Shown: positions 23,545-33,265 of the stretch, one piece after another
Position numbering within the stretch: the stretch's first letter is position 1
How the letters are laid out: every line of letters starts with the position of its first letter
Assembly (NCBI GenBank): GCA_028274465.1
Contig: CM051455.1
Span: 53,648,738-53,712,737 of the forward strand
Direction of reading: 5' to 3'
Length of the DNA: 64,000 nt
Source of the DNA: Plantago ovata
Lineage: Eukaryota > Streptophyta > Magnoliopsida > Lamiales > Plantaginaceae
The notes under the pieces: model-generated
The model's input: only the letters and a program-made list of their open reading frames with translations
Told to the model about the DNA's origin: nothing
The model's database searches: none
Translations under genes and position numbers: made by a program

Positions 23545-25489
23545 ATGGAGATGATGATTATCCAAGGCTTGGTACTGCTTTTTAGTGCAATTTCTATATT
23601 AGTGTATGCATGGAAATTCATGAACTGGGTTTGGACTAAACCAAGAAAAATGGAGAAATGCTTGAGGCAGCAAGGTTTCAGAGGAAATTCTTACCGATTT
23701 CTAGTTGGAGACTTCACAGAGATGGTGAAATTGGAGAAACAAGCCAAGTCTAAGCCCATCAACTTTTCCAATGATATTGTGAACAAAGTCATGCCCTTCA
23801 TATTTCAATCTGTCCAAAAATATGGTAAGTATAAGTTCTGAACTTTCATGTATACAATGGCAATGTAGTTTCGATGATTGTTTCGACAAATTTTAGACTG
23901 TGATGAGACTGTGACATTTTGCAGGACAGAATTGCCTGATATGGTTCGGTCCAAAACCAACGGTTGTGATCTCAGATCCTGAGATGATAAAAGAGATGTT
24001 AGCGAAGAATTACGTCTTTCAGAAGCCTTCATCTCCATTAGACAAATTGCTAGGACAAGGACTAGCAGCTTATGAGACCGATAAATGGGCCAAACATAGA
24101 AAGATAATCAATCCTGCTTTCCATCTTGAGAAACTTAAGGTACAATACAATCTGGGATGCAACTAGGAAAATGTTTGAGTTTCGGCTTATATATGCACGT
24201 TTAATCAATCAAGCATGTATGCTTATTCTCCTTCCGAAATGACTATTCTTCCGTGCAGAATTTGCTTCCGATGTTTCACCAGAGTTGTTGTGACATGCTG
24301 AGCAAATGGGAAATGATTGTACCGAGTGAAGGATCTTGTGAACTTGATGTGTGGCCTTATTTCCAGACCTTGTCTAGTGATGCAATTTCGCGTACTGCAT
24401 TTGGTAGTAATTATGAAGAAGGACGAAAGATATTTGATCTTCAGAAAGAACAAGGTGGACTTGTCTTGCAGGCCTTTTTCATGAGTTACATTCCTGGATG
24501 GAGGTAATTTATAAATTTTTAAGATCCCTTGATCTAATAATTAGTTCCGTTCTGGCAATTTTATGGAAATTTTTCTTAAATTTACTGCAGATTCTTGCCG
24601 ACCAAATCAAATAGACAGATGAAGCAAGTGGCAAAGGAAATTGAGTCGTCTATAATAGGACTTATTAACAAAAGGATGAAGCTGATCGAAGCAGGGGAAG
24701 CGAATTCTGATGACTTATTGGGGATACTATTAGAGTCAAATTACAAAGATATACAGCAAAATGGAGATGGGTCTGGACTGAGCTTTAAGGATGTTGTTGA
24801 AGAGTGCAAACTTTTTTACATCGCTGGTCAAGAAACGACATCATCCCTGCTCGTTTGGACTATGATTCTGTTGAGTAAACATTCAGATTGGCAAGAGCGG
24901 GCCAGGGAGGAGGTTATGCAAGTGTTTGGAAGTGAAAAACCAAATTTCGAAGAATTGAACAAGTTGAAAACTGTAAGTTACATTGTGGTGTTTTCTCCTA
25001 GTATTTTCTGGATTCGGATAACAAAAGGCTTAAACTATTTTGTATGGTGTGTACATACAGGTAAACATGATCTTTCAAGAGGTTCTACGATTATATTCAC
25101 CGACTCTCATGCTTGCACGAACCATTCACAAGGACACGGCACTAGGAAAGGTGAAGCTACCAGCAGGAGTTCAGTTCTTCCTCCCAACCATCATGATTCA
25201 CCACGATTCTAGATACTGGGGCGATGATGCAAAGGAATTCAAACCAGAAAGGTTTAGTGAAGGGATTGCAAAGGCGACCAAAGGACATTTCTCATATTTC
25301 CCCTTTGGAGGTGGTCCTCGCATATGCATTGGACAAAATTTCTCTATGCTGGAAGTGAAAATGGCCCTAGCGATGATTCTGCAAAAATATACTTTCGAGC
25401 TGTCGCCATCGTATGCACATTCTCCTGGTTTAGCGATAGTAGCACTTGAACCCCAGTACGGTGCACAGTTGATCCTGCACAAAATCTAG
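23545..25489 (+). CDS. CYP72A: Cytochrome P450, CYP72A-like, intact
   Basis: Five exons with GT-AG introns: 23545-23824, 23925-24139, 24259-24503, 24591-24972 and 25061-25489. They encode a 516-residue protein, the normal CYP72 length. A hydrophobic N-terminal anchor (residues ~4-24) implies the ER membrane facing the cytosol. Family hallmarks are present: [19 protein letters not shown] in the N-terminal region, the I-helix oxygen-binding AGQETT (~325-330), ExxR as EVLR (381-384), KPERF, and the heme loop [15 protein letters not shown] with the ligand Cys near 463. It ends [13 protein letters not shown]72A enzymes hydroxylate or oxidise triterpenoids, iridoids or gibberellins; the substrate here cannot be told. 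No stop or frame error is seen. It lies between matching Helitron ends, so it could be mobile or captured cargo, though full introns and promoter argue for a complete genomic copy. Confidence 0.95.
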
Positions 25490-25799
25490 CTCTGGAAATG
25501 ATTTTAGGCTAGCTAACGATCATATTCATATACAGTATTTTTTGAGAAAAGATCATATTCATATTCATATACAGTAGTAGTATCAAATATGTACTTGTGT
25601 GTTTGTATCTTATGTTATGAGATGTACAATAAAGTGTAAGACCATATCTACAATCATGAGATAATAATAGGCACGTCATTATCATTATTAAGACCCGCCA
25701 TGTAAGATTTTATCTTTATGAGTTTTATTTTATTTGTGACGTTTGTATATTATCATTTTAGAATTATTATTCTCGGTCGAAACTCGACGGGTTATTTAC
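25490..25799 (+). terminator. P450 3' UTR and polyadenylation region
   Basis: AATAAA at 25628-25633, ~140 bp after the stop codon, is a plausible poly(A) signal. The region ends in the Helitron 3' hairpin at ~25770-25799. No other gene. Confidence 0.5.
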
Positions 25800-25801
25800 T
25801 A

Positions 25802-26052
25802 CTTCCTCCGTCCCGCGAGAAGTTTCCCATTTGATTTGTTCACTTTTTTAGCCTCGGTTTGACCTCGAATTACTCCTAAATCATGCCGTAAAAATAATTT
25901 TGAAAATTATATTATGAAACTATAAGGTTTCTACATTCATAATATAAGTTAAAAAATTATTTTTTCGACACGATTTAAGATTATTTCGAGGTCAAACAGA
26001 GCCTCGAAAAGTCAAAAAAACAAATGAGAAGCTTATCGCGGGACGGAGGAAG
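25802..26052. mobile_element. Stowaway-like MITE inside a Helitron terminus
   Basis: 251 bp with near-perfect ~18-bp inverted ends CTTCCTCCGTCCCGCGA and TCGCGGGACGGAGGAAG, flanked by TA (25800-25801, 26053-26054). The sequence outside, once the MITE and one TA are removed, reads GGTTATTTACTAG|T, the Helitron 3' terminus. The insertion therefore hit the TA of CTAG. Confidence 0.88.
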
Positions 26053-26059
26053 TAGTTTT

Positions 26060-26705
26060 TTCATAAAACCATAAGAGACAAATCTCTCTTCATCTCCAAC
26101 CATAAGACTTAAATACACAATTTTCTATTTTTTTATTTTGCATTAACAAACAATCAAAGAAACAAACAAAGTTGGAAGAATGAGAAAAAGAAAAAGTAAT
26201 AATAAAAAAAAAAATTACATAAAACTTCATTAGATACCATCTCTAACCATGAGTTTATGAGAGTCTTATGTATGAGACTTACGTAAGACTCATGATGGGA
26301 GGTGTCAAAAGTTGGGTCTTATCATCCTATGTATACGATGAGTAGTCTCACATAAGACACATCTAATGAGTTCTTATACAATATTTTATTATTTATTTTT
26401 TCTCGTTTCCTTTTTCTTTTTATGTCCACTTTGTTTGTTTCCTTTGAGCTTTTGTATTTTATGAATAAAACATTATTTATTTAAGTCTTATGGTTGGAGA
26501 TGAGGATAGATTTGGATCTTATGGTCTTATGGTGGAATGATGAGGTGACGGGTATTATCATCTTATGGTTGGAGATGGTGTGGGAAGACTCGTCTTATGT
26601 ATAAGATACATAAGATGATACGACTCACTTTTAGACTTCTCCAACCATGAGTCTTATAAGAGTCTTATACATAAGACCCTAATTAGACTCATGGTTGGAG
26701 ATGGT
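26060..26705. mobile_element. Nested foldback MITEs
   Basis: Two overlapping inverted-repeat systems. One pairs ~26065-26236 with ~26345-26530 (CTCCAACCATAAGACTTAAA against TTAAGTCTTATGGTTGGAG). The other pairs the ACCATCTCTAACCATGAGT end at 26236 with the ACTCATGGTTGGAGATGGT end at 26705. The CATCTCCAACCATAAG-type ends are common in plant MITEs of the PIF/Harbinger or hAT kind. The target duplication is not clear, so the superfamily is left open. Confidence 0.65.
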
Positions 26706-26889
26706 TTAAGTTACGTTAAATTAAATCTATTTATTTCTCATAGTGTTCTGCTTTCCTAAATGTCAAAACACTGAGTTGATATCCTAGTTTTGTCCCAAGT
26801 ATATCTTCGAAACGTGTTGTTTAAGATTATATCCAAAGCTAGCTATTACCAATCGACTTAATAAACCTCACATGAATTCCATTGATTAA

Positions 26890-27423
26890 AAAACCTTATA
26901 TGCTTTTGTTCATAATGGTTTTGTAACTGATGATGTGTTTGTTTCTTATGAGATTAATCATTTTTAAAAGAAAAAAGCAAGGTATGGATATTTGTACTGT
27001 TAAATTCGATATGAGTAAGGCATATGATAGGGTTGAATGGATTTTTCTAGAGATATAAAGTGCGTGAAAAACTGGGCTTTACTCCCTCTTTTGTTCAATT
27101 AATCATGTTGTTTGTGCGACTGTTTCCTAATCAATAATGTTAAATGGTGATCCTCTTGGTCCATTCCAACCAGAGAGGGGGATTCAGCAGGGGATCTCCT
27201 TTCTCCTTATATATCTTTTCTTATTTATTAGTGAAGCCTTTAGCTCGCTAATCAGAAATACAGAGGAGAGGAAAGTGTTACATGGAGTGTCTGTCTATCC
27301 TAGCTAGTGCACCTAGGATCTCTCATTTTACTGAATGCTGATGATACTTTATTGTTTTGTCATGCTAATGTTGAGGCTACTCGTGAGATTGTGTCTATTC
27401 TTCATCGGTATATTTTTGCCTTT
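26890..27423 (+). pseudogene. L1-type LINE, reverse transcriptase part
   Basis: Translated plus-strand frames give AFVHNGFVTDDV-like and DICTVKFDMSKAYDRVEW (catalytic Asp box, ~27010), FTPSFVQLIMLF, then ERGIQQG (~27180), LSPYIFLFISEAF and ADDTLLFCHAN (the F-A-D-D box, ~27340). These are the ordered RT motifs of plant L1 LINEs. Frames and stops interrupt it, so it is inactive. The LINE is interrupted after FAFGHV by a solo LTR and resumes at 28475. Confidence 0.85.
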
Positions 27424-27428
27424 GGCCA

Positions 27429-28469
27429 TGTTGATAGGTAATTAGTGCTTTCCTCTGGAGTGTGGTACTTTCCTCTGGAGCGTCGTCGCAAGGCGGCAGT
27501 AAAGCTTTCCTCCGGAGCATCTGAAGTGAGAGTCTTTAAGTGCCTTCCATACTTGTGCCTAGGACCTGAGATATAACTTAGCAAGGGAGAGGGGGGTTAG
27601 TGCCACAAGCTCGGCTTGTCAATGATCAAGCCGGAGGGACGACTTCACGTGTAGGGAGTTGGTAGGCTTCCCTAGTAAATGTAGAGTGAGAAAGTGGAGT
27701 GATGGGATGTGGTGATGATTGAATGATTGAATAGTTTTATTGTTGGTACCTTGAATGGGGTGAGCCCCTATTTATACTAGCAATACAATATTGTCTGATC
27801 TCCTAGGATAGTGACAAGTGTCCGGTCCGGATTGAGCCTCCATTAGACTTAGGCCCATTAAGAGTAGCTTTGGCCCAGACCTATTGCTAGAGCTGGCAGG
27901 GGTAAAGTGGTCCTTTCGGGTGCCGGAAGGCTAGTAGGTCGTGTGCCGCCTTGGTACCGTCTGAGGACGGGGTAGTAGGAAGCACCTTAAGATCCTACGG
28001 TCCGAGGACCACCTTTTCCTCTGGACCAGGACTTAGGCTATTTAGCTCTTCCTTGTCGGAAGGAGAGCCGCTACGGTCCGAGGAATACCTTTTCCTCTGG
28101 ACCAGGACTTAGGCTATTTAGCTCTTCCTTGTCGGAAGGAGAGCCGCTATGGTCCGAGGACCACCTTTTCCTCTGGACCAGGACTTATGATATTAGCTCT
28201 TCCTTGTCGGAAGGAGAGTCGCTACTGTCCGAGGACCACCTTTTCCTCTGGACCAGGACTTAGGCTATTAGCTCTTCCTTGTCGGAAGGAGAGCCGCTAC
28301 GGTTCGATGACCACCTTTTCCTCTGGACCAGGACTTAGGCTATTTTGTCTAATCTCTTGTTGGGAGGACTATGGTGGTGGGTAGTAGGACCCATTTATTG
28401 TGGTCGGCCCCTGACGCCGTAGTACGCTCTTAGGTGTCCTTAGGGGTTGGACATATTCCGACACCAACA
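27429..28469 (+). mobile_element. Solo LTR inserted in a LINE
   Basis: 1041-bp fossil LTR bounded by TGTTGATAGG and GACACCAACA, flanked by the perfect 5-bp duplication GGCCA (27424-27428, 28470-28474). LINE sequence is continuous on both sides. Inside are a TATA-like CTATTTATAC (~27769) and five ~75-bp tandem repeats. No internal region or partner LTR is present, so the family is unknown. Confidence 0.88.
28000..28345 (+). repeat. ~75-bp tandem repeats in the solo LTR
   Basis: The word CCTTTTCCTCTGGACCAGGA recurs at about 28012, 28089, 28164, 28239 and 28314 (75-77 bp apart), followed each time by TTAGCTCTTCCTTGTCGGAA and GGAGAGCCGCTACGGTCCGA. An open frame across it is only a product of the repeat. 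Confidence 0.92.
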
Positions 28470-28474
28470 GGCCA

Positions 28475-29229
28475 GGAGTTAACTTTAGATAAGTGTGATG
28501 TGGTTTTCAGTAATAATTCAGCAAGGGAGAGGGTAGTGGAGGATCGAAGTGAGAAGTGTGTTGCCTGATAGGGTGGTGGAAAGTCATGAAAAGTATTTTG
28601 GGTTGCCTACTGAGTTGGATAGATATAAGAATGAAATTCTTATGGCTTAGGGAGAGGGTTCGAAGTAGAGTTCAGGGGTATGAGACCAAGTTACTTTCTA
28701 AGGCAGGTAATTAAGTTTTTATTAACACTGTGCTTCAATTTATTCCAACTTATGTTATGAGTTATTTTTAAGTTTCCTAATTATTTACTTCATGAAATTG
28801 AATCTATATTCACCAAATTTTGGTGGAGTAATCGGACAGATAGAAAGATTCATTGGATAGCCTAGCAAAACCTTTGTGATTGTAAAAGGGAGAGAGGTAA
28901 GGGGTTCAAGTATCTTAGATCGTTCAATTTAGCAATGTTGGGATAGCAAATTTTGATATTCTTGATGCGGTGGTGCCTAATGTTAATGCTTCTTTTGCTT
29001 GGAAAAGTATATGTGGGGTTCTGAAGTTGGTCAAGCAGGGTATAAGGCGGAGAATTGGGAATGGAAGGAGTGTGGATGTTTGGAAAGATAATTGGATTCC
29101 TCGTAGTCATGGCTTTAGACCTTTTGCTCAGGATTTGCTTGAGCTTGGGGATACCTGAGTTGCTATTTTACTGGATGACAATTTGAATGGGTGGGATGGG
29201 AATCTTGTGCGTAGTTTATTGGGTCCGAC
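28475..29229 (+). pseudogene. L1-type LINE, C-terminal part
   Basis: Continuation of the split LINE: QELTLDKCDVVFSNN, KYFGLPTELDRYKNEI, then a decayed IPTYVMSYF-like segment, ESIFTKFWWSNRTDRKIHWI (~28800), SFAWKSICGVLKLVKQG, RRIGNGRSVDVWKDNWIP (~29045-29100) and DDNLNGWDGNLVRSLLGPTF. This is the normal order after the RT domain of plant L1 polyproteins. Multiple frame changes and stops. Confidence 0.85.
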
Positions 29230-29495
29230 TTTCTTGCACACACCCTTGTACTTTATGCATATGCACACAAACACGTTGTGCTGGGGTTGTCTATTGGTCG
29301 TTTTGGTTGTACATCATAAAAATATGAGGTTGTACAAGTTATATTTGAGTTGTACTGACGTTAGTACAACTAGAATATAACTTGTAAAACCTCATATTTC
29401 ATTAAGTACAACCAAACCGACCAATAGGGAGCGAGTACAATGTCAGTACAACGTGTTTGTGTGCATTGCACACTGTACAACCTATGTGCACTATA
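29230..29495. mobile_element. Foldback MITE in the LINE
   Basis: Long inverted repeat of ~125 bp per arm around a short centre near 29360: GCACACAAACACGTTGT at the left against ACAACGTGTTTGTGTGC at the right, and AATATGAGGTTGTACAAG against CTTGTAAAACCTCATATT. LINE-like sequence resumes on the right (CGTAGTTTATCTTGGGATGA). The exact target duplication is uncertain, so the family is not assigned. Confidence 0.75.
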
Positions 29496-29611
29496 GTACC
29501 GTAGTTTATCTTGGGATGATAATGTGCAAAGTAGTTTGCAAATTCCGATTTCTGATCAACGTGGAGAGGATGTCTGCATATGGAATTATTCCAAGTTTGG
29601 AACCTATTATG
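29496..29611 (+). pseudogene. L1-type LINE, piece between MITE and Copia element
   Basis: Reads SLSWDDNVQSSLQIPISDQR, EDVCIWNYSKFGTYYV, the segment that precedes the zf-RVT domain in plant L1 proteins. It is cut by the Copia element inserted at 29612; the same LINE resumes at 44389. Confidence 0.75.
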
Positions 29612-31562
29612 TGAAAGTATATATGTCCTAGAGACAACCTACGATATGGACGATATGTACTTGATCACATTCAGTTATTGTTATTTATTTATGTTCATTT
29701 ATTTATACATTATTAAATACAATTGGCATTACATTTTATGAATACATTATTTGGTTGTTTGAATTATTCGATAAAATGTTCCGAAGGACTTAAGGTAATC
29801 ACCAAGTTAGTGGGAGCTTGTGTGTCCCTAATTAAGTCATAAAATAAGCCACTAGCTGAAGGTCATTGAGATACGGGATATTAATGATGCGATTGAAGCT
29901 AGCATATGTTGCATTAGATCCTTCGAGGATGTAGTAGGTCTCACTGCTACGAATGAACTTGGTTATTCATGATTAACATATGGACACTTTGGAGAGTGTT
30001 GGCATACCCAACCGAGAAACCATTTGGTAAAGCTATTTAAGTGTCTATGGTGGTATCGGTGTGTAGGGTGATGTTAGTAGTCTTAGACTTGAGGCCAATA
30101 CTACATCATATGTGGAATAATGTAATTTGACCATGCGCAACGCTTGCACTCTTAAAGTAGGGTAGATACGGCATGTGTTGGGTACATTAGGAAACATATG
30201 GTGTGAGTGATTGGGCCAAGATAGGATTCATTCCTCCATAATAGATACAAGGAGAGAATACTCACTTCTCATATTTAGTGCGATCACAAAACCGGTGGCC
30301 ACCGTATGTGAATATGTCAAAATGGTGTTTGGACATAATCCATAGATCGACTAATAAGATTGAGAGACAATGAATGAAGTTATTAGAATAGACACATAAC
30401 CATATTCTAGACTCATTCGAGTATTCGTGAATGAAGGGACCGTATCATCAAAGTACCTTACGCTACAGGTGGTTTGTTTTCCTCACAAACGTTCCTTGCA
30501 TATTAATATTGTTTGATAAATTGTCTAGGAATTTATTATGATCTTAATTAGATTGTTGCTTAATATGCAAGGCCCTATGGGTCACACTTCAAGGTGGTGT
30601 TTCTACAAACGAGCTATGTATATAGGATTAAATATTAATTAGATTAATATTGAATTACTATATATAAATATAATGGAATTATTATTAATTAGATTAATAT
30701 TAATTCATTATATATATGAAATATATTTTAGAAATATAATTAATTGAATTGAATTGGATTTAATTAATTAATTGAAGACTTGTGCATTTGGACAGAATTT
30801 AGAATTAATGGCCCAATGAAAGAAAATGAATTAAAAAGGAAAGAATTGGGCTGAGCCGATTTGACCAAACATATGTGGGGCTGGGCCAAGCGGCCCAGCA
30901 TCACGTTGACAGCATAGGCTGTCAACGTGAGTTGTTGTTTTTCTTTTTTTGATTTTTATTTTCCTTTTTCTTTTCTTCTTTAAGTCTTTGATTTAATTTC
31001 TCTTTTGATTGAGATAATTAAAAGGCTTATATGTTTGTTAGTCAGTTGATAACTTTTGAAGTATTTTAGTCAGTAAGATTTACTTGGTAAAATCTTACGT
31101 GATTTTCTGAACTAACTAACTGACTAAATCAGAAAGAAAGAAAGTTAGTCTTCTATTCCATTCCAACAACACGTAAAATATTCTTCTCTAATAGTCAGAA
31201 AGAATATTTTTTCTCAGTAGCTCAAACACAGAAGAACCTCCTAGCGTTCTTGTGGAAACATTGCCCGTGGATACCAAGGTCGAAGGAATTAATCAACCTG
31301 TTGATGAGCCATCTTGGAGATTTTGTTGACGAAGATTTCATCTCTGACGAAGAAGAAATCAACCAGCCGGACGAGGAGATTGCAAGGCTTTGTTTGGAGA
31401 TTGAGGAACAGCTACCCGGTCAATTTGCTTATCTACTGGAGGACACGTAAGTGATTTCTTCCAGTTTAATAAACAGTATAGTCATATCGGTTTCAGTGAG
31501 ATTAAAATTTTTAAACTTCCGCTGCTTAGCCTTAGAGGCAAATTTTCTCACTTTTACTAACA
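29612..31562 (+). repeat. 5' LTR of Copia-1
   Basis: 1951 bp from TGAAAGTATATATGTCC to TTTTACTAACA, ending one base before the primer site. It is long for a Copia LTR. Includes an AT-rich stretch at ~30620-30780 and a GTTGACAG/CTGTCAAC inverted repeat at ~30904-30927. Confidence 0.92.
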
Positions 31563-31563
31563 G

Positions 31564-31575
31564 TGGTATCAGAGC
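31564..31575 (+). promoter_or_regulatory. Primer binding site (tRNA-Met type)
   Basis: TGGTATCAGAGC, complementary to the 3' end of plant initiator tRNA-Met, lies one base after the 5' LTR, the usual place for minus-strand DNA priming. Confidence 0.92.
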
Positions 31576-33265
31576 TAGGCTGAATCATGACTATATTGTT
31601 TATGTATATTTCTATTATTGTTGCTGTGGATTATTATATATGTGTATTTAGTTAAAATTTCCAGATTCTTTAATTGGATTTAAAGAGAAGAAAGAAAGAT
31701 GGGTTTAAGTTTTATTTCCAGATTTTATTATTGGATAATTTAAAAGGAAAATTTAAAAAAATAAATAAAATTTGTTCTTCGTTTTTTTTTTTTTTTTTTT
31801 TTTTGGCAAATTGATTGCTTGCGAATTCATCTTGGATGATATATTGTGTTTAGAACATGATTTGGACCTTCAATTCGAAGTTGGAATGAAGATTAAAGGT
31901 TTTGGAAACTTTTCTTAGTTGCAGGGACTTGATTGAAAGATTTCAGAAACTTGTGGGTGGCTAATAAGAAAGAAAGGAAACGACAGAGACTTGTTCTCCA
32001 ATTTGACAGTTTCTGTCTTATTGGGGCTCAAGCCCCTGAACTTCTGTGCATTGCGAATTTGCCCCAAACTACTGAAAACTTTCAATTTGACTCCAGAAAC
32101 ATAATTTCAGCTTTCTGTGAATTGTAAAGAGGTCCCTAGAGTTTTAGAAACTTATGATTTAATTTATAAATAGTTTATAAGTAACATTTAAACCCTTCTA
32201 GTGCTTTTGGAAAGTGATTAAAATGTTTAGAGACATAAATATAAATTCATAGTATTTAATAACACGTTTATTGGTTTATAAATGGTTTATGAACTACATT
32301 TCAATAAAAATACATTGCTTTAGAAGATTATATTATTATTAAAACTTGTTTTAAATATTTTGAAAATTCTTAGAAAACTTATAAATGAGATTTTAACTTA
32401 CATATGATGATAATAATCCACAGCAACTACTTATATGCTCCAACTTGGTTGTATCACATGTATTGAATGTCTACATGAGCAATTTAATATTTAAATATTG
32501 TATTTAAATATCGTTAGTCCGCTTTTATTGTATGGGTAGGCGGCACCCATTAGTTTTCGGACCGCATCTGTCATATGCATGGGTAGGCGGCACCCATTAC
32601 TTGCTAGTCCGCAATTGATATGTATGAGTAGGCGTCACTCATTACTTGTTGGACCGCATTGCATGAGCCTTGGGTAGGCGACACCCATTATGTGATGCAT
32701 GTTAGGGATCTTGGTCAAGCGATTAAATACCCCATTTAAATGTTCCCCAATTAATTTAAGTCTCGATTAAATCGCATGATGTCACCCATCATAATTGAAG
32801 GTTAAATGGACTTACTAATCTCGTGGGTAATATGCACCATAGTGCTTACTCCGTTTGTCGTAAGAAAGTTGCCTTAATAGGGCCATTGTTGGTGCCGTAT
32901 GATGGTTATGACTTACTTGAATTATGTCGAGTCGCCATAGCGTCAGACATATTTTGAGGACATCGATGAAAATGATTTTGATCAACCAAGAGTTGTATTG
33001 TACAATTGGTTTGGAGACCTACCTGTTTGGTTATTATAGTGATCAGCCATAGCTGGGGCTATAATAGTGCAAGCATGGATCTTGGCTCACTACAACTATT
33101 ATAAAATAATGGTTCGTACTCTCTAAAGGGGTCAGGAGTATGTGAAAATAGTGAGAACTGAATAAAGCTAAAGTCCTAGTTTATTTAGTTGCTGATTGTG
33201 ATCATAGAAGTTATTTTAGAGTATTAATTTCAGTTTTATTTATTTACTTCTCTAGGTCTGAAAAG
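31576..33265 (+). other. Leader region of Copia-1
   Basis: About 1.7 kb between primer site and gag, unusually long. It holds a ~22-nt poly-T tract near 31783-31804, four ~46-bp tandem repeats (32517-32700) and no long open frame. Confidence 0.7.
32517..32700 (+). repeat. ~46-bp leader repeats with hairpin core
   Basis: Four tandem units, each with GGGTAGGCGGCACCCATTA or a close variant (at ~32534, 32581, 32626, 32672) separated by GTCCGCA/GACCGCA-type words. GGGT and ACCC arms around the GGCGGC or GGCGAC core could fold as a small stem-loop in each unit. Confidence 0.85.

Larger units (their letters stand above)
14522..26055 (+). mobile_element. Putative large Helitron enclosing a P450 gene
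   Basis: A Helitron-type 5' end (TCTATCTATATTCATTAAAG, preceded by A) starts at 14522. A family-matched 3' end occurs near 25770-26055: a GGTCGA/TCGACG hairpin, then GGTTATTTAC and CTAG, with a MITE (25802-26052) inserted at the TA inside the CTAG; the next base is T. The ends match the minus-strand Helitron at 3994-6438 (5' TCTATCTAT...ATTAAAGAAG) and all three 3' ends here. If they belong together the element is ~11.5 kb, of which ~8 kb is a later LTR element, and it carries the intact P450. The alternative is two truncated Helitrons flanking a native gene. No Rep/helicase is visible. Confidence 0.55.

Noticed and set aside
23805-24038. Minus-strand frames across the P450 gene
   Set aside because: Antisense shadows of P450 exons, as are those at 24223-24453 and 25198-25482.
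28187-28384. Open frame with a repeated LPCRKESRY unit
   Set aside because: It is generated by the 75-bp LTR repeats.
31564-31575. Possible tRNA gene fragment
   Set aside because: The TGGTATCAGAGC word is the retrotransposon primer site; no cloverleaf surrounds it. No tRNA or rRNA gene was recognised in the window.
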